Source: an uncultured Myxococcales bacterium
GTDB lineage: Bacteria > Myxococcota_A > Polyangia > Polyangiales > Polyangiaceae
NCBI GenBank assembly: GCA_937872925.1
Contig: CALMUT010000157.1
Coordinates: forward strand, 60,346-124,345
Reading direction: 5' to 3'
Length of the DNA stretch: 64,000 bases
In this document: positions 40,758 to 50,776 of the stretch, piece by piece
Layout of the letters: every line of letters starts with the position of its first letter
How positions within the stretch are numbered: position 1 is the stretch's first letter
Notes under the pieces: model-generated
Databases searched by the model: none
What the model saw: the letters and a program-made list of their open reading frames with translations, nothing else
What the model was told of the DNA's origin: nothing
Translations under genes and position numbers: made by a program

Positions 40758-43016
40758 ATGCGCTCCTCTCGCCCCTCCAAGGTACTGGCCGCTGCCTTCG
40801 CGCCGCTGACCGTGGCCGTTTTCGCCGCCTGCACGCCCCCCGCCAGCATTGGGCCGCGGGGAGAGCCGTCTCAGCGTTCCGGTGCGTCCGTATCGCCCCC
40901 CGTCGTCGATGAATTGCCTGAACTCCCTCAGGACCCTCGGGAGGCAATCCTGGCCAAGGCGGCAGTCGCGCTTTTGACCAATCAACACGTGCTGCACCGC
41001 TCCATCGACGACCAACTCTCCCTAGAGGCGCTGCCTAGGTATGTGGAGGCCTTGGACGGCGCAAAGCTCTTCCTTCTGCAGAGCGACGTGGCCGCACTCA
41101 CGAAATACGACCGCCAGATCGACGACGAACTGTTTGCTGGTGATCTCGTCCTGGCCCGCAAGGGCAGCGCCTTGTTGGTGAAGCGCCAGCGCGTGGTCGC
41201 AAAGCTAGTGGCCGACTTGCTTTCGAAGCCCCTGGACTTCACCGACGCGGAGGAAGTCGAAACAGATCCCAAGAAGATCTCCTTCGCCATGACGGAGCAG
41301 GAGCTCCGCAGCCGCTGGCGACGCGTTCTGGAGCTTCAAGTACTGGAGCGCTTGCAGCAGATGGAGGAGCTACTTGCCTCCAAGGCGCAGGCGCAGCAGG
41401 ACTCGCCCGAAGCGGCGAACGACGCTGCCGAAAAGGCGCTCGCGAGCATTCCAACAACCTTCAGCGCCCGCGAAGAAAAGGCTCGTCAAGAACTTGCGGT
41501 GCGCTACCAGACTCGCTTCGTGCGCCAGTCACAGATCGAAAAGTTGGAACCGGCTGCGCGGCTCATCAACGCGGTCAACGCGGTCTTCGACCCTCATACC
41601 GTGTACCTGGCGCCCTCGGATAAGGCGAACTTTGACATTGCCATCAGTGGGACTCTCCAAGGCATCGGCGCCGTCCTGAGTGAGAAGGACCACTTCATCG
41701 TCGTGAACGAGCTGATCCCAGGAGGCGCCAGTTGGCAACAAGGCAAGCTTGCGGCGGGGGATCTGATCCTGGCCGTGGCTCAAGGCGGACGCAGTCCCGT
41801 GGACGTGACCGACATGTCCATCGACAAGGTCGTCGGAATGATCCGCGGCCCCAAAGGCACCCTCGTCACGCTGACGGTCAAGAAGGCCGACGGCCGCATC
41901 GAGAACATTTCGATCACTCGGGACATCGTCAAGATCGAGGCGTCGTACGCTCGAGGTGCCGTCCTGCAACTTGGAAAAACGAGCGGCAACGTCGGCTACG
42001 TCTACCTCCCTGGCTTCTATGGCGATCTGGCCGCGTCGAAGACGCCCGGTCAGCGCAACGCGACGGATGACGTGCGGGCGCTCTTGTCCAAGTTCAAGGG
42101 ACGCAAGATCGACGCAGTGGTCCTCGATCTGCGCGGCAACGGCGGCGGGCTGCTCACGCACGCGCGAGACATCAGCGGGCTGTTCATCAAGAACGGCCCG
42201 GTAGTGCAAACGCGCGACACCGAGGGCAGCGTAGAAGTGTTGTCGGACACCGATCCTTCCGTCGCCTTCTCGGGCCGGGTCGTCGTCTTGGTCGACCGCT
42301 TCAGCGCATCGGCAGCGGAGATCCTTGCCGGTGCGCTGCAAGACTACCAGCGCGCGGTGATCGTGGGCACGAGTCCCACCCACGGCAAAGGCACCGTGCA
42401 GGCTGTGGTCGACCTCGATCAACTCAAGGCGCCCGGCGGATCCCTTGGCGTGTACAACGTTACCGTCGAAGAGTACTTCCGTGTGAACGGCGCTTCGACG
42501 CAGCTCAAGGGCGTCACCCCGGACGTCCTCATGCCGGATCCGACGTCCTTCGTGGACTCCCGTGAGGAAACGCTGTTCCACCCAATCCCGTGGAGCTCCG
42601 TCGATCCGGCGCGCTACACACCGGTGCCCCGCCCCTGGAGCGCGAGCCAGCTGCAGGCCGCGAGCGCTGCGCGCGTCCGCGCGAACCCAGCCTTCGCGAA
42701 GGTAACGGCCTTCAGCCAGCTCTTCGAAGCACGCCAGAAGAACACCTCGGAGTCTCTAGAGCTAACGACCTACCAGGCGCGCCGCGCGCGAGAAAAGGCC
42801 GAGTTTGAGGCGGCCGATCCGAAACTCAAGGACATGGCGGCCTTCTTCTCGGTGACGGAGCTGTCTCCTACGAATGCTCCGCCTGCCACCGACGAGAAGC
42901 TGCGTCAGCGGCTGGACGTCTGGAAGAAGGACTTAGCCCGTGACCCCTGGATCGCGGAGTCGCTGCATGTGCTCGACGACATGGCCAAAACGCCGTCGCC
43001 GAAGCGGCCGAACTAG
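40758..43016 (+). CDS. C-terminal processing peptidase (Prc/Tsp type) lipoprotein, S41 family
   Basis: Periplasmic serine protease that degrades proteins from their C-termini. Lipobox VFAAC gives Cys25. A helical N-terminal region follows, then a PDZ domain (about residues 280-375: FDIAISGTLQGIGAVL, then VVNELIPGG, ILAVAQGG) and the S41 catalytic domain with Ser518 in SASAAEIL and Lys544 in THGKGT, close to the Ser/Lys spacing of E. coli Prc. C-terminal extension is helical. Length 752 aa is near that of Prc (about 680) rather than short CtpA. Lipid anchoring is an unusual but seen feature. Confidence 0.9.
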   Translation: MRSSRPSKVLAAAFAPLTVAVFAACTPPASIGPRGEPSQRSGASVSPPVVDELPELPQDPREAILAKAAVALLTNQHVLHRSIDDQLSLEALPRYVEALDGAKLFLLQSDVAALTKYDRQIDDELFAGDLVLARKGSALLVKRQRVVAKLVADLLSKPLDFTDAEEVETDPKKISFAMTEQELRSRWRRVLELQVLERLQQMEELLASKAQAQQDSPEAANDAAEKALASIPTTFSAREEKARQELAVRYQTRFVRQSQIEKLEPAARLINAVNAVFDPHTVYLAPSDKANFDIAISGTLQGIGAVLSEKDHFIVVNELIPGGASWQQGKLAAGDLILAVAQGGRSPVDVTDMSIDKVVGMIRGPKGTLVTLTVKKADGRIENISITRDIVKIEASYARGAVLQLGKTSGNVGYVYLPGFYGDLAASKTPGQRNATDDVRALLSKFKGRKIDAVVLDLRGNGGGLLTHARDISGLFIKNGPVVQTRDTEGSVEVLSDTDPSVAFSGRVVVLVDRFSASAAEILAGALQDYQRAVIVGTSPTHGKGTVQAVVDLDQLKAPGGSLGVYNVTVEEYFRVNGASTQLKGVTPDVLMPDPTSFVDSREETLFHPIPWSSVDPARYTPVPRPWSASQLQAASAARVRANPAFAKVTAFSQLFEARQKNTSESLELTTYQARRAREKAEFEAADPKLKDMAAFFSVTELSPTNAPPATDEKLRQRLDVWKKDLARDPWIAESLHVLDDMAKTPSPKRPN

Positions 43017-43030
43017 GCGCCGCACGCAGG

Positions 43031-44026
43031 TCAGGCGTTGACTAGGCTCATCATCGCTTCGGGGTAGCGAGTGCCCGCCGCTGCGTCCTTGGGAAAGGCC
43101 GCGTCGATCTGCTTCAACTCGTCGGCGCTGAGGGTGACGGCCGCCGCGCCCGCGTTTTCGTCCAGCCGCCCGATGCTGCGCGTGCCGGGAATGGTCACCG
43201 TCCGCGGCGACTGTGCCAGCACCCAGGCTAACGCCAGCTGAGCCGCCGTGATGCCGCGCGCTTTTGCCAACTCCTGCACCTTCGCGACGAGCGCCAGGTT
43301 CTTCGCGAAGTTCTCCCCGGCGAAGCGCGGGCTTTGGCGCCGGTAGTCGTCCGGAGCCAGATCGTCCACGGATCGGATCGCCCCGGTCAAGAAGCCTCGC
43401 CCAAGTGGTGAGTAGGCGACGAAGCTCACGCCCAGCTCTTCGCAGGTCGCGAGCATTTCGTCCTCGGGCTCACGCGACCACAGCGAGTATTCGGTCTGCA
43501 CCGCGGCGATGGGATGCACCGCATAGGCTCGACGCAGCGTGCTGGGCGAGCACTCGGACAGGCCCAGATGCCGCACCTTGCCCTGCTTGACCAACTGCGC
43601 CATGGCGCCGACGGTCTCCTCGATGGGCGTCGTCGGATCCACGCGGTGCTGGTAGTACAAGTCGATCACGTCGATGCCGAGCCGCTGCAGACTCTTGTCG
43701 CACGCGCTCGCGACATATTCCGGCTTGCCGCTAATGCCTTGGAAGGAGCCGTCTTCGCCACGCACCACCGCAAACTTGGTGGCCACGACCGCGCGCTTGC
43801 CCAGGGAGCCTGCCTGCGCCAACGCTTTGCCCAGCAGCGTTTCGTTGCGCCCCACACCGTACATGTCAGCAGTGTCGAAGAAGGTGACGTCGGTTTCGAG
43901 GGCGTGCTGGATCACCGCCATGGACTTGTCGTCTTCGGCGGGGCCGTAGAAGTCACTCATGCCCATGCAACCGAGCCCCACCACCGAAAGCTCCACTTCA
44001 CTCTTGCCCAGTTTGCGCGTGATCAT
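43031..44026 (-). CDS. aldo/keto reductase
   Basis: NADPH-dependent reductase with TIM-barrel fold. Motifs: [14 protein letters not shown] with catalytic Asp and Tyr, [22 protein letters not shown] with the catalytic His, and the C-terminal cofactor region [23 protein letters not shown] lies seven bases before ATG 44026, so the start is set there rather than the open upstream codons. Length 331 aa, like YghZ/plant-type AKRs. Convergent with the peptidase gene. Confidence 0.93.
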   Translation of the reverse strand: MITRKLGKSEVELSVVGLGCMGMSDFYGPAEDDKSMAVIQHALETDVTFFDTADMYGVGRNETLLGKALAQAGSLGKRAVVATKFAVVRGEDGSFQGISGKPEYVASACDKSLQRLGIDVIDLYYQHRVDPTTPIEETVGAMAQLVKQGKVRHLGLSECSPSTLRRAYAVHPIAAVQTEYSLWSREPEDEMLATCEELGVSFVAYSPLGRGFLTGAIRSVDDLAPDDYRRQSPRFAGENFAKNLALVAKVQELAKARGITAAQLALAWVLAQSPRTVTIPGTRSIGRLDENAGAAAVTLSADELKQIDAAFPKDAAAGTRYPEAMMSLVNA

Positions 44027-44135
44027 GCTCGCACCTCCCATCGGTGTGTGCGCTTAACGCCGGGCGGGCGTGATGTCGAGGGGCGGGCCCGGCTTCAGCG
44101 CACGCGGGCGATGTGAGAGACTTGGGCCGCTCACG

Positions 44136-44450
44136 ATGGACGCCAAAACTCGCCGGCTTGACCACCTCGCCGCCACGCAGGTCATCGACGATACCGAGGT
44201 TGCGCACTGCTGGCAGTTGGTGCGCGACGGCATTCGGACTTGTAAGCTTGGGACTGCGAACCTACCCAAGGTCATCGCTCTGCTGCGCGCTGGCCTGGGC
44301 TACGGCGCCGACGAGTGGTCCATCGACATCGAGCCACCGCACTCAGACCGAGCTATGATCTCACTGCTGGATGACGAGCGGACCTGCGCGGCGCCTGCAC
44401 TCATCGCGGAGTTGGAACGCCTCGCCGAGCGCGAGGCGGAGAGTGCCTAG
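44136..44450 (+). CDS. hypothetical protein, 104 aa
   Basis: Small, soluble and acidic. The body (DDTEVAHCWQLVRDGIRTCKLG, then VIALLRAGLGYGADEWSIDIEPPH) is of mixed helix and strand with no motif I know. ATG at 44136 is used; the frame is open from 44070. It stands between the AKR gene and the TetR gene, convergent with the latter. Function unknown. Confidence 0.55.
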   Translation: MDAKTRRLDHLAATQVIDDTEVAHCWQLVRDGIRTCKLGTANLPKVIALLRAGLGYGADEWSIDIEPPHSDRAMISLLDDERTCAAPALIAELERLAEREAESA

Positions 44451-44457
44451 CGGCCAC

Positions 44458-45030
44458 TCAACAGCTCGTCGCCGTTTGCACCGTGACCATCAGCATGTTT
44501 TGCCAGGAAAGCAGCAGGCGCTGGCGGGATAGGTCGCGGTGATCGAGCCAGTCGAGCACGGACGCTTCTACATAGCCGATGAATCCGCGCAGGGCGTTGC
44601 GCACCGCCGGTGTCACATCTCCAGCGTGCAAGATGATGCGCTCCAGGATCCGCTCGCGGCAGTTTTCGACAATGGCACTGACTTCCTGATCGAAGCCAAC
44701 GCCACCGCGGTACAGCGCCCGGTAGGCGGGCTCGCGTTCTTCTACGAATCCCAAGTACGCTTCGAATGCCTGCGCGGCGTCGTCCCCCGCGGCTTCTATC
44801 CGCGCCACCAGCTCGCCCGCAGCAACGCCCAGCGCTGCCACGTAGTAGTCTCGCTTGCTGGGAAAGTAGTGGTAGATGAGCCCTTTGCTGATGCCGGCTT
44901 CTTCAGCGATCTGCTCGATGCTGATCTCTTCGTAGGGCGTGCGCGCGAAACGCTCGAGGCCAAGCTGCAACAGCTCCTCCCGGCGTTGTTCCAGCGACAG
45001 TCGCCGCCGGCGCTTTCTTGCGGTTGCCAA
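44458..45030 (-). CDS. TetR-family transcriptional regulator, 190 aa
   Basis: Represses its neighbours until a ligand binds. The N-terminal HTH (SIEQIAEEAGISKGLIYHYFPSKRDYY) is clear; the C-terminal helical part binds an unknown ligand. TTG at 45030 gives a normal-length protein (190 aa); the frame stays open upstream to 45159 but those residues are not HTH-like. It is divergent from the metal-dependent hydrolase gene; the inverted repeat at 45164-45184 between them is the likely operator. Confidence 0.9.
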   Translation of the reverse strand: MATARKRRRRLSLEQRREELLQLGLERFARTPYEEISIEQIAEEAGISKGLIYHYFPSKRDYYVAALGVAAGELVARIEAAGDDAAQAFEAYLGFVEEREPAYRALYRGGVGFDQEVSAIVENCRERILERIILHAGDVTPAVRNALRGFIGYVEASVLDWLDHRDLSRQRLLLSWQNMLMVTVQTATSC

Positions 45031-45133
45031 CCTAGCCGTGTCCGATCCTGAGTTGCATGCTGCCACAGGGTTTCCAGAGCGGGTTGCCCCGGAGCGATCG
45101 CGCGTCTGCGCAGTCGAGTTTCGAAGTGAAATC

Positions 45134-45157
45134 GTGCCGGCTGAGAAAAATCGGCAC
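45134..45157. promoter_or_regulatory. inverted repeat in the TetR/hydrolase intergenic region
   Basis: GTGCCG (45134-45139) and CGGCAC (45152-45157) with 12 bases between. It lies close to the TetR coding side, and may be a second operator half or a hairpin. Confidence 0.3.
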
Positions 45158-45163
45158 AAGTTG

Positions 45164-45184
45164 CTATTGACTATGATTCAATAG
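45164..45184. promoter_or_regulatory. TetR-type operator candidate
   Basis: CTATTGA (45164-45170) and TCAATAG (45178-45184) form a perfect 7-bp inverted repeat with a 7-base spacer. TTGACT (45168-45173) inside it also fits a -35 box for the downstream hydrolase gene, so binding would block that promoter. Confidence 0.55.
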
Positions 45185-45223
45185 TGGCTAACCTGCCAAT
45201 ACCCCACGAATCCTGAGGTTTTC

Positions 45224-46096
45224 ATGATCGCACCCCCCGCACATGCCGCAGCTTCGTCCTCGGAAACGACCGCCCCAAACAGCCAGTCCAAGGTGGCTTC
45301 GAAGATCAAGCAGCGCCGCCCCAAGCTCGAATACGCCGACCTGCCCCGGCACTGGCTGGCGGACAACATGTTCGCCACCCACTTGGTCAATGGCCTCAAT
45401 CTCTTGTTTCCCCGCGGCGAGCGCTTCTTCGTGCGCAGCGTCAATCGCTACCTGCCTTTCGTGGAAGACGTGCAAGAGCGCGCGGACGTGCGCGGCTTCT
45501 TCGCGCAGGAGGGGCGCCACGCCGCGGAGCACGAGCGTTTCTTCCAGGTGCTCGAAGATCAGGGCTACGAGATCCGCGAGTTCCTTGCATGGTACGACAA
45601 GTGGGCTGGGCGCTTCGAAGCGGCCACGCCCCACGCACTGAGCCTGGCGGGAACGGCAGCGGCGGAGCACTTCACGGCGCTCTTCGCGGACGCAGCACTG
45701 CGCGAAGGGCTGCTCGACGAAGCCGATCCCCGGGTGCGCGATCTTCTACTGTGGCATGCCGTGGAAGAGATCGAACACAAAGCCGTCGCCTACGACGTGC
45801 TGCAGCGGGTTGCACCCAGCTACGCACTGCGCGTGGGCGGGCTGTTGCTCGCCAGCTCGCAGTTGGCGTTCTTTTGGTACCACGCGACCCGCATGTTGAT
45901 GGCGCAGGACGACTTCGACCCCGCGCGCCAAGCCGAAGAAAAGGCACAGCTCAGGGCCTCGGGCTTCTTGCGGCCGAAGCGTCTCCTCGCCGGGATACGC
46001 GACTACCTGCGCCGCGACTTTCACCCCTGGCAGCACGACAACAGCGAACTCGCCAAAGCATACGTGAAGAGCGCCGGCCTCGACGAAAGCAATTGA
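45224..46096 (+). CDS. metal-dependent hydrolase family protein (PF10118-like), 290 aa
   Basis: Belongs to the Metal_hydrol family of all-helical proteins; the biochemical role is not well established. The metal-binding signatures are EGRHAAEHERFF and HAVEEIEHKAVAYDV, with paired Glu and His residues. One hydrophobic segment at about 205-220 (GLLLASSQLAFFWYHA) could touch the membrane. ATG at 45224. It is divergent from the TetR gene, which probably controls it; such pairs are often linked to fatty-acid or hydrocarbon stress (inference). Confidence 0.82.
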   Translation: MIAPPAHAAASSSETTAPNSQSKVASKIKQRRPKLEYADLPRHWLADNMFATHLVNGLNLLFPRGERFFVRSVNRYLPFVEDVQERADVRGFFAQEGRHAAEHERFFQVLEDQGYEIREFLAWYDKWAGRFEAATPHALSLAGTAAAEHFTALFADAALREGLLDEADPRVRDLLLWHAVEEIEHKAVAYDVLQRVAPSYALRVGGLLLASSQLAFFWYHATRMLMAQDDFDPARQAEEKAQLRASGFLRPKRLLAGIRDYLRRDFHPWQHDNSELAKAYVKSAGLDESN

Positions 46097-46190
46097 TCGC
46101 CGCAGGCCTCACCGGACTTTCTTTTTTGGGGGGATTCCCGGCCATCGCCGTCATCGACGCCGGCAAGGTTCGTTGGGTGGCGGCGCGGCG

Positions 46191-47327
46191 CTACTTCGCG
46201 ACCGTGCCGGCCCAGGCAGCGATCGTCGTCTCGCTGACAAACACGGACTGATCGGGGATCACTTCGGTCACGCTGGAGAGGTCCAGATCTTCGCGGCATG
46301 CCTTGGTGGCCTGGAAGGTACGCGTTGCCAGCTTCGCTCCCGTCAGGCGATTGTAGGCGCTGGCGACCGCGTCGTGCAGCGTCAGCTTTCCGGTGCTGGT
46401 GCCACGCGCTGCGCCACTGGTCTTTTCACTGAGCTGATACGTGCAGGTGTCTTCGCGCGTCTGCGTGGTAGCGAGAGCAACCACCATCACGTCCGACAGA
46501 GTCGCGTCCGTTGGCCCGGCGGCAGCGCAGATGGCCGTGCCCAGATACAGCGCGGCCCGGCGCTTCTTAGGGATGTCCGGCTTCGCGCCTGCCTCCCACG
46601 GAAACAGCACCGGCGCCTTGTCCACGCCTTCAAGCGCCGTTTTGAGCGCGCCAGCCACGCCCTCGCTATCGAGCTTGATCTCCGTGCTGACTTTCACCGC
46701 GTCGGGAAAAGTCAGCGTGAGCGTGGTGGCACCCAAGGACTGCGCCTCCTTGGCGCACAGGGTGCTCAGCGGCAGCTCCTTGAGCGGGGGCGTGGTCGCG
46801 ATGGTCACCGGCGAATCGATGTCGCCGTCTTCCGCCTTGAACGTCTCGGAACCCAGCGTCGCCGTGGTGCCAGATTCCACTTCAAGCTCCAGTCGCCCCG
46901 CCGGCGCGTAAGTCAGCGTGCCGCTGCACTTGCGCCCAACACACGCGATGGTTCCGTCATCCTCGACGTCGAGCTTTGGCGGCAGCCCGGCGGCGGCCAG
47001 GTCAATGCTTTTGCGCGCCGTGCGCGAACCGGCGCGCACCTCTAGTTCGACGACTTTGGAAGTTTTTTCGGAGTTGTCCCCCTCCAGGTCGACTTCTAGG
47101 TCGAGCTCACCAGCGAAGTTCGTGTCCGCACCCGCACAGCTCAGCCCGCTGGAAGCACAGCTCACCCGCGTGTTCTTCGCCGTCTTGACGTGCACGATCA
47201 CGACCGTGTTCGACTCTGGCTTGTAGCCCGTGACCTTCGCGTCGATGTCGAGCTTCTTGCACCCAAGGAGCGCAGCCACGACCAAAAGAACCGCGCCACC
47301 GTGCCCGCCCACCCCCAAGTTTTGCAT
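46191..47327 (-). CDS. hypothetical lipoprotein, 378 aa
   Basis: Probable lipid-anchored protein. The ATG at 47327 is followed by a hydrophobic signal (GGAVLLVVAALLGC) and lipobox. The mature protein is beta-rich with a few Cys pairs (VSCASSGLSC, IACVGRKC) and ends in a mixed region (ALYLGTAICAAAG). No family recognised. The frame is open far upstream (to 47768), but those residues are Arg-rich and overlap the next gene. Its stop is 94 bases from the convergent hydrolase gene. Confidence 0.7.
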   Translation of the reverse strand: MQNLGVGGHGGAVLLVVAALLGCKKLDIDAKVTGYKPESNTVVIVHVKTAKNTRVSCASSGLSCAGADTNFAGELDLEVDLEGDNSEKTSKVVELEVRAGSRTARKSIDLAAAGLPPKLDVEDDGTIACVGRKCSGTLTYAPAGRLELEVESGTTATLGSETFKAEDGDIDSPVTIATTPPLKELPLSTLCAKEAQSLGATTLTLTFPDAVKVSTEIKLDSEGVAGALKTALEGVDKAPVLFPWEAGAKPDIPKKRRAALYLGTAICAAAGPTDATLSDVMVVALATTQTREDTCTYQLSEKTSGAARGTSTGKLTLHDAVASAYNRLTGAKLATRTFQATKACREDLDLSSVTEVIPDQSVFVSETTIAAWAGTVAK

Positions 47328-47512
47328 GCACTGTAGGATATCTGGAGTTGTCGACCCGGAGAAGCAAATCCAGCTCGGCGCCATTTGCCCGCGGCGGAGC
47401 TCAAGCCCGAAGTGGCAGACTAGAACCCGTCTGAGGCGGGCGGTCGCGCGCGTGCCTCGCGCCAAGCGCCGGAGTCGATGACGGTCATGGTGCGCCAGCC
47501 AAAACAAACCAA

Positions 47513-48205
47513 CTAGGTCGCGATGTTCAGAGCGTTTGCGCAACGTGGGGCGGCGTCCGGGCGTGCGCGGAGCAGTTGCGTCAAGCGCTCCAGGTCGGTG
47601 GGTTCGTCGACGTCGAAACAGGCGGGCAGTTCGCGCACGTCGAGTTCGAGGGTGGCGCAGCGGGCAAGGGTGCGCGCGTACACGGCGTCGCTGCTCCAGG
47701 GGATATCCTCGAACACATGCGGCTGCGGCGTGGAAAGCCCGATCAGGTAGTAGCCGCCATCGTCGCAAGGTCCGAGCAGCGCGCTGTTCGCGTGTGACAA
47801 GTGATCGAGCGCGCTGGAGATGGCCTCGATGGGCACGGTGGGGGAGTCACTGCCGGCGAGCAGCAGCGGGCCTGGGCCGAGGGCCGCAGCGGCGTTGACC
47901 AGTCGCGTGCCGAGGTCCGCGCCCTGTTGCGCGATGACTTCCCACGGCGCGGGCGCGAGGGCTTGCAGCAACGCGACGCCGTCGTTTTCCGGTGCGGCGA
48001 GTAGCACGTGGCGCGCGCAGTCGAGGCGGGCGTAGCGCTCCAAAGTGTCCAGCAACATGCAGCGATACAGCTCCGCGGCGCGCTCGGCGCCGATGGCCTG
48101 AGCGAGGCGCGTCTTGCAACGCCCAGGCACGGGCGCACGGGCCATGACTCCAATGGCGACGTCTTGAGGTTCCGCTGTGCTTCCCGTGGGCATGGCCGCG
48201 AGCAT
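47513..48205 (-). CDS. DUF2064/TIGR04282-family glycosyltransferase, 230 aa
   Basis: GT-A fold protein of the family that includes arsenosugar-biosynthesis-associated glycosyltransferases. The N-terminal region has ARAPVPGRCKTRLAQAIG, the nucleotide-binding part of the family, then LLLAGSDSPTVP and the DxD-like CDDGGYYLIGL. Start is in doubt: ATG 48205 or ATG 48193 (MPTGSTAEP). It is divergent from the FG-GAP lipoprotein gene. Substrate unknown. Confidence 0.82.
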   Translation of the reverse strand: MLAAMPTGSTAEPQDVAIGVMARAPVPGRCKTRLAQAIGAERAAELYRCMLLDTLERYARLDCARHVLLAAPENDGVALLQALAPAPWEVIAQQGADLGTRLVNAAAALGPGPLLLAGSDSPTVPIEAISSALDHLSHANSALLGPCDDGGYYLIGLSTPQPHVFEDIPWSSDAVYARTLARCATLELDVRELPACFDVDEPTDLERLTQLLRARPDAAPRCANALNIAT

Positions 48206-48332
48206 GCTAGCGAAAACCGCGGGTGTGCTGACCGCGGGTGTGGACTGGGGCGCCGAAAAAAGCCGCTTTCCAGCTGATCAAACCGGATCCCCAGCGAAAG
48301 CCGCGGAGTCCGGCGCCTGCTAAGCTCCGCCC

Positions 48333-50744
48333 ATGCAGATGCGGCTTTGGGGATTGGGTGCTTTGGCATTGTTGTTCGGCGGCGCGGGATTCATCGCGTG
48401 CGGATCCGATGACGGCGGCGTGGCGAACAACAATATCGGCACGGGGGGCGCTAGCGGAGACGCGGGATCCGACGTGAGCACGGGCGCGACTAGCGGCACG
48501 GGCGGCGGCATCAACGTGGATGGCGGTCCGGGCTGCCCGCAAGGGCAGGCGTGCGATGGCGGCGTGTGCGCGGGTGGGCAGTGCTGCTCGGCGGACAAAG
48601 CGTGCGGCGACCAGTGTTGCGGCAGCGCGGACGTGTGTTCGTTTCAGAAGTGCGTGACGCCCGGCGCGACGTGTATCGATTCGAGCGATTGCGCCGCGGG
48701 CGAGTATTGTGAGACGGCGCTGGGTGAGAAACCCGAAGCCGGCTTGCCGGGGGACGCGGGCAGCTGCGTGGGCGGGAAGGTGTTCTTGACGGGGCGCTGT
48801 TTGCCGGAGCCTCCCATTTGCACTGGGGGCGACGCGGGCGCGGACGCCGGCGGCGGTCAGACTTGCCTGGAAAAGTGTGAAGTCATCCCGGCAACGACTG
48901 CCTTCGACCCCGAAGTGAAGTACACCTGGGGCGGGCAGACCGTCGCGCCGTTTGCCAACGACGTCATGATGCAGCCCATCGTGGTGCAGCTAGACGACGA
49001 CAACTGCGACGGCAAGGTCGGCGCCGACGACATTCCGGAGATCTTGTTTTCGACGTTTTCGAGCGGGTACTACTATCGCGCGGGGACACTGCATGCGATT
49101 TCCGTGAAAAACGGCGCGCTCGTCGACAAGTGGAGCAAACCGGGCGCGGTCTTCGCAAGCACGGGTCTGGCGGGGGGCGATCTCGATGGGGATGGTGTGC
49201 CCGAAGTGGTCGGTTGCTCTGCACCAACAACCCCCGGCGGCACGAGCTGCTGCGACGATGTGGCGCAGAACACGGGTGTGACGGCGTTCAAGGCGAACGG
49301 CGACGTGCTGTGGACGCAGACAGACACCACGCAGGTGCACTGCGGCTACGAGGCGCCCGCAATCGCGGATCCCAACGGCACCGGCAACCCCATGGTGCTG
49401 GTGGGGCTGACGTTGCTCGACGGCAAGACGGGCAGCGTGATCAAGAACCTCGACCCGGCGCACACCTTCGGCGTGAAGCTGACGGGCTTTTCGGATGTGG
49501 ATGGCGACGGCAAGTTGGATGTGGTGGAGGGGCGCCGCGCGTTTCGCGTGGATGGCACCATCATCTGGGACTTGTCGAAAGGGCCGAACGCGCTGCCTAC
49601 GGGCTATCACGCGGTGGGCGATCTCGACAAAGACGGCAAGCCGGAAGTTTTACTGATCTCCAGTGGCGGGCCGCACACCGCGGCGGTGATCCAATACGAT
49701 CCCGCAAGCCCCGATGGCGCCAAAGTTGTGCGCAAGGGCATCGACATCAACAACGGCATCAGCACGGCGACCTTCTGCGGTGCAGCCAACGAATACGGCG
49801 GCGGGCCGCCGACGGTGGCGGACTTCAACGGTGACGGCTTTCCAGACGTGGGCGCAGCGGGTGCGGTGGGCTACATCGTGCTCGACGGCAAGAAGCTGAT
49901 GGACAGCACGGTCGCCGATAACGCCACCACGCTGTGGTTCAAGACCACGAAGGATTGCTCCAGCGCGGTGACCGGGTCGAGCGTGTTCGACTTCAACGGC
50001 GATGGCAAAGCCGAAGTGGTCTACGGCGACGAAGTGCATCTGTGGATGTACGACGGCACGACGGGCACCAACCTGATCCCGGAGACGTGCAATACCAGTG
50101 GTACGCTGTGGGAGTATCCGGTGATTGCCGACGTGGACAACGACGGCCAAGCCGACATCGTGATGGCGTCGAACGCCTACTCGTCGACATGCAATGGCAC
50201 GAAGCAGGCGGGCATTCGTGTGCTGAGCAGCAAGAGCGGGTCGTGGGTGCGGACGCGGCGCGTTTGGAACCAGCACACCTATCATGTGACCAACGTCGAA
50301 GAGAGCGGCGCGATCCCAACGAACGAAATCAAGAACTGGACGGCACCCGGTTTGAACAACTTCCGCCAGAACAAACAACCGGGCGGCGAGTTCGCGGCAC
50401 CGGACGCGGTGGTGGGCGTGAGCGCCAAGTGCAGCGGCGCCTACGGCATCATTGCGACGGTGCGCAACATCGGGCAGTCCGTATTGCCTGCGGGCGCGAC
50501 GGTCACGTTCTATGCGGGCAACGTGCCGAGCGGCACACAACTGGGGCAGGGCGCAACGAGCATTGCGCTGGGGCCGGCTCAAGCTGAAAGTGTGCTGCTC
50601 GACCTACCGAGTCCACCGGCCGGCGTGAAGGACGGCACGACGCCCGTGTACGCAAGCGTCAGTGTGCTGGGGCCGACGGTAGAATGCCGCAGCGACAACA
50701 ACACGAGCAAAGAGACCAGCGCCGCGTGCGGCGGACCGCGTTGA
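48333..50744 (+). CDS. FG-GAP/VCBS-repeat lipoprotein, 803 aa
   Basis: Large exported lipoprotein. Signal and lipobox MQMRLWGLGALALLFGGAGFIAC; a Gly/Asn/Asp linker and a Cys-rich section (CPQGQACDGG, CCSADKACGDQCC) follow. From about residue 200 there are repeated beta-blades with Asp-rich calcium sites such as DLDGDGVPEV, DVDGDGKLDV, DFNGDGFPDV and DFNGDGKAEV: an FG-GAP/VCBS propeller, usually binding proteins or sugars on the cell surface. The C-terminus has a CARDB-like beta-sandwich (VRNIGQSVLPAGATVTFYAG). Confidence 0.88.
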   Translation: MQMRLWGLGALALLFGGAGFIACGSDDGGVANNNIGTGGASGDAGSDVSTGATSGTGGGINVDGGPGCPQGQACDGGVCAGGQCCSADKACGDQCCGSADVCSFQKCVTPGATCIDSSDCAAGEYCETALGEKPEAGLPGDAGSCVGGKVFLTGRCLPEPPICTGGDAGADAGGGQTCLEKCEVIPATTAFDPEVKYTWGGQTVAPFANDVMMQPIVVQLDDDNCDGKVGADDIPEILFSTFSSGYYYRAGTLHAISVKNGALVDKWSKPGAVFASTGLAGGDLDGDGVPEVVGCSAPTTPGGTSCCDDVAQNTGVTAFKANGDVLWTQTDTTQVHCGYEAPAIADPNGTGNPMVLVGLTLLDGKTGSVIKNLDPAHTFGVKLTGFSDVDGDGKLDVVEGRRAFRVDGTIIWDLSKGPNALPTGYHAVGDLDKDGKPEVLLISSGGPHTAAVIQYDPASPDGAKVVRKGIDINNGISTATFCGAANEYGGGPPTVADFNGDGFPDVGAAGAVGYIVLDGKKLMDSTVADNATTLWFKTTKDCSSAVTGSSVFDFNGDGKAEVVYGDEVHLWMYDGTTGTNLIPETCNTSGTLWEYPVIADVDNDGQADIVMASNAYSSTCNGTKQAGIRVLSSKSGSWVRTRRVWNQHTYHVTNVEESGAIPTNEIKNWTAPGLNNFRQNKQPGGEFAAPDAVVGVSAKCSGAYGIIATVRNIGQSVLPAGATVTFYAGNVPSGTQLGQGATSIALGPAQAESVLLDLPSPPAGVKDGTTPVYASVSVLGPTVECRSDNNTSKETSAACGGPR

Positions 50745-50776
50745 CAGCGCGCAAGCAGTGCCGTTGTCAGCGCAAC

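Noticed and set aside
41529..42581. Long minus-strand reading frame inside the peptidase gene
   Set aside because: Codon shadow of the S41 peptidase in GC-rich DNA; no domain, start signal or promoter, and the plus-strand frame has all catalytic motifs.
46173..47045. Long plus-strand frame opposite the lipoprotein at 46191-47327
   Set aside because: Arg/Ala-rich composition typical of a shadow frame; the minus strand has signal peptide and lipobox.
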